Positions 6,053-6,731 of a DNA stretch of 6,731 nt are shown in pieces (within the stretch, counting starts at the first letter, position 1; every line of letters begins with the position of its first letter). The notes beneath the pieces were generated by a model, which was not told where the DNA came from, searched no databases, and worked only from the letters and a program-made list of their open reading frames with translations. Source of the DNA: JACJWR01 sp964627505 (lineage in GTDB: Bacteria; Actinomycetota; Actinomycetes; S36-B12; UBA10799); the NCBI GenBank assembly GCA_964627505.1, contig CAZVKB010000139.1:1-6731 (forward strand), written 5' to 3'. A program made the position numbers and the translations under genes.

Positions 6053-6670
6053 TCAGCGCTCCGAATCCGCGTCACCCGAAGCACTGGCAGGTGCAGCCAC
6101 CGCCTGTCGGTTACCTCGCCGCGCAAGCATGTAACCGACGAGAGCTAACGGCGGCACCACGAGATAAATCGGGACGTCCAGCAAGGCCACCGGTGCGAAC
6201 GCCACCACCGCCAACATCCACGGTGCGAAGCCGCGCAGGGAACTCTTGGCCAAGCGCACCCCGATCATCACGACCATTGCCACCACACCGGCTTGCGCGC
6301 CCCGCAACAGACCGTTGACCAGGTCCGTTTCTCCGTTGCGCAAGAGCAACGAGCCCAGTGTGAGCACAAAGATGATGCCCGGAAGTGCCATCGCGAGATA
6401 GGCCACCAATGCGCCTGGCAATCCGCGTAGTCGTCGGCCCACCTCGAAGGACAAGTTGGAGGAGTTGCCACCCGGGGACATGGTTGCCAAGGCAACACCT
6501 TGGTCGAGTTCGGCCTGGGTGAGCCACCCGCGCTTGTCTACCACCAGCCGCGACACCAGTAGGGCATTGTTGCCGCCGAAACTCACCAGGCCAAGGATGA
6601 ACATGTCCCGACCGATCGCCCACAACGATGGCCGGTCAGGGTGCGGAGAGTGGTCTGTCACGGGGACCAT
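6053..6670 (-). CDS. Short-chain CHR transporter subunit, first half (chromate transporter superfamily)
   Basis: This 205-residue membrane protein is the first half of the CHR pair. It begins ATG at 6670-6668 with a short polar N-terminus, then GLVSFGGNNALLVSRLVV (27-44), KRGWLT (46-51), the loop ALATMSPGGNSSNL (60-73) and GLPGALVAYLAMALPG, followed by further hydrophobic segments and a polar tail ending SGDADSER. About five to six membrane spans are expected. In most CHR proteins the first motif is FGGP and the second PGP; here they read FGGN and PGG, so two conserved prolines are replaced. No good Shine-Dalgarno precedes the ATG, so the start is less certain than the frame; the GTG three codons later is an alternative. 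It is the first gene of a two-gene operon with the 180-residue half. The pair may export chromate or another oxyanion; the motif changes leave the substrate open. Confidence 0.88.
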   Translation of the reverse strand: MVPVTDHSPHPDRPSLWAIGRDMFILGLVSFGGNNALLVSRLVVDKRGWLTQAELDQGVALATMSPGGNSSNLSFEVGRRLRGLPGALVAYLAMALPGIIFVLTLGSLLLRNGETDLVNGLLRGAQAGVVAMVVMIGVRLAKSSLRGFAPWMLAVVAFAPVALLDVPIYLVVPPLALVGYMLARRGNRQAVAAPASASGDADSER

Positions 6671-6731
6671 ATTGGCAGGGGTGCCGACCTGACGGACCAG
6701 CGGTTTCCTTGGGCAACCCCAGGCGGTTTCC
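6671..6731. promoter_or_regulatory. Upstream region of the CHR pair with a direct repeat
   Basis: These 61 bp lie upstream of the minus-strand CHR operon and run to the right edge. GCGGTTTCC occurs at 6700-6708 and 6723-6731, a spacing of 23 bp (about two helical turns), which could be a pair of regulator half-sites. GGCAGGGGTGCC (6674-6685) is a small dyad next to the start codon. No clear -10 or -35 is seen, and the promoter may extend beyond the window. Confidence 0.3.

Noticed and set aside
5429..6692. 12-bp identical sequence GTGCCGACCTGA at 5429-5440 and 6681-6692 flanking the CHR pair, considered as an element boundary
   Set aside because: A 12-bp match is expected about once by chance in a GC-rich window of this size, and no other mobile-element sign is present.
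1..6731. CRISPR arrays, tRNA genes, insertion sequences, toxin-antitoxin pairs
   Set aside because: No regularly spaced repeats, cloverleaf sequence, transposase or small toxin/antitoxin gene pair was seen on either strand.

Overview
The window looks like chromosome or plasmid sequence from a high-GC actinobacterium. Codons are strongly G/C-ending, the proteins are rich in Ala, Val and Gly, and the best-matching families (full-length two-domain ArsA with ArsD, a DUF6777-like membrane-anchored protein, a tryptophan-rich N-terminal hairpin) are common there. No taxon more precise than Actinomycetota, perhaps Mycobacteriales or a relative, can be supported by eye.

Layout. Positions 1-478 hold the 5' part of a divergent (minus-strand) SAM-dependent methyltransferase gene that runs off the left edge. 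Positions 479-627 are a divergent intergenic region with a clear dyad, TTGACATATATCAA (545-558), that looks like an ArsR/SmtB-type operator. Positions 628-3810 form a tight plus-strand operon, arsD-arsA-arsM, with a 4-nt gap and then a 1-nt stop/start overlap. ArsD is the As(III) metallochaperone, ArsA the two-domain As(III)-stimulated ATPase, and ArsM the As(III) S-adenosylmethionine methyltransferase. All three keep their expected metal-binding cysteines. A 30-bp convergent gap follows. Positions 5289-3841 (minus) encode a 482-residue single-pass membrane protein: a Trp-rich N-terminal hairpin, a Pro/Ala linker, one transmembrane helix and an extracytoplasmic DUF6777-like region. Positions 5290-5509 are intergenic with two stable hairpins. 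Positions 6670-5510 (minus) encode two adjacent half-size CHR (chromate transporter superfamily) proteins whose stop and start codons abut, the classic paired short-chain arrangement. Positions 6671-6731 are the upstream region of that pair and hold a 9-bp direct repeat.

How it works together. The ars operon would capture trivalent arsenic (ArsD), use ATP-driven ArsA, and methylate arsenic (ArsM). The striking point is that the usual partner of ArsA, the ArsB or Acr3 efflux permease, and the regulator ArsR are both absent from the window. Either they lie outside it or ArsDA acts with something else. The paired CHR transporter beside it makes this a plausible metal(loid)-oxyanion resistance region, but a functional link between the CHR pair and the ars genes is inference. 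No tRNA, rRNA, CRISPR array, insertion sequence or phage gene was seen.
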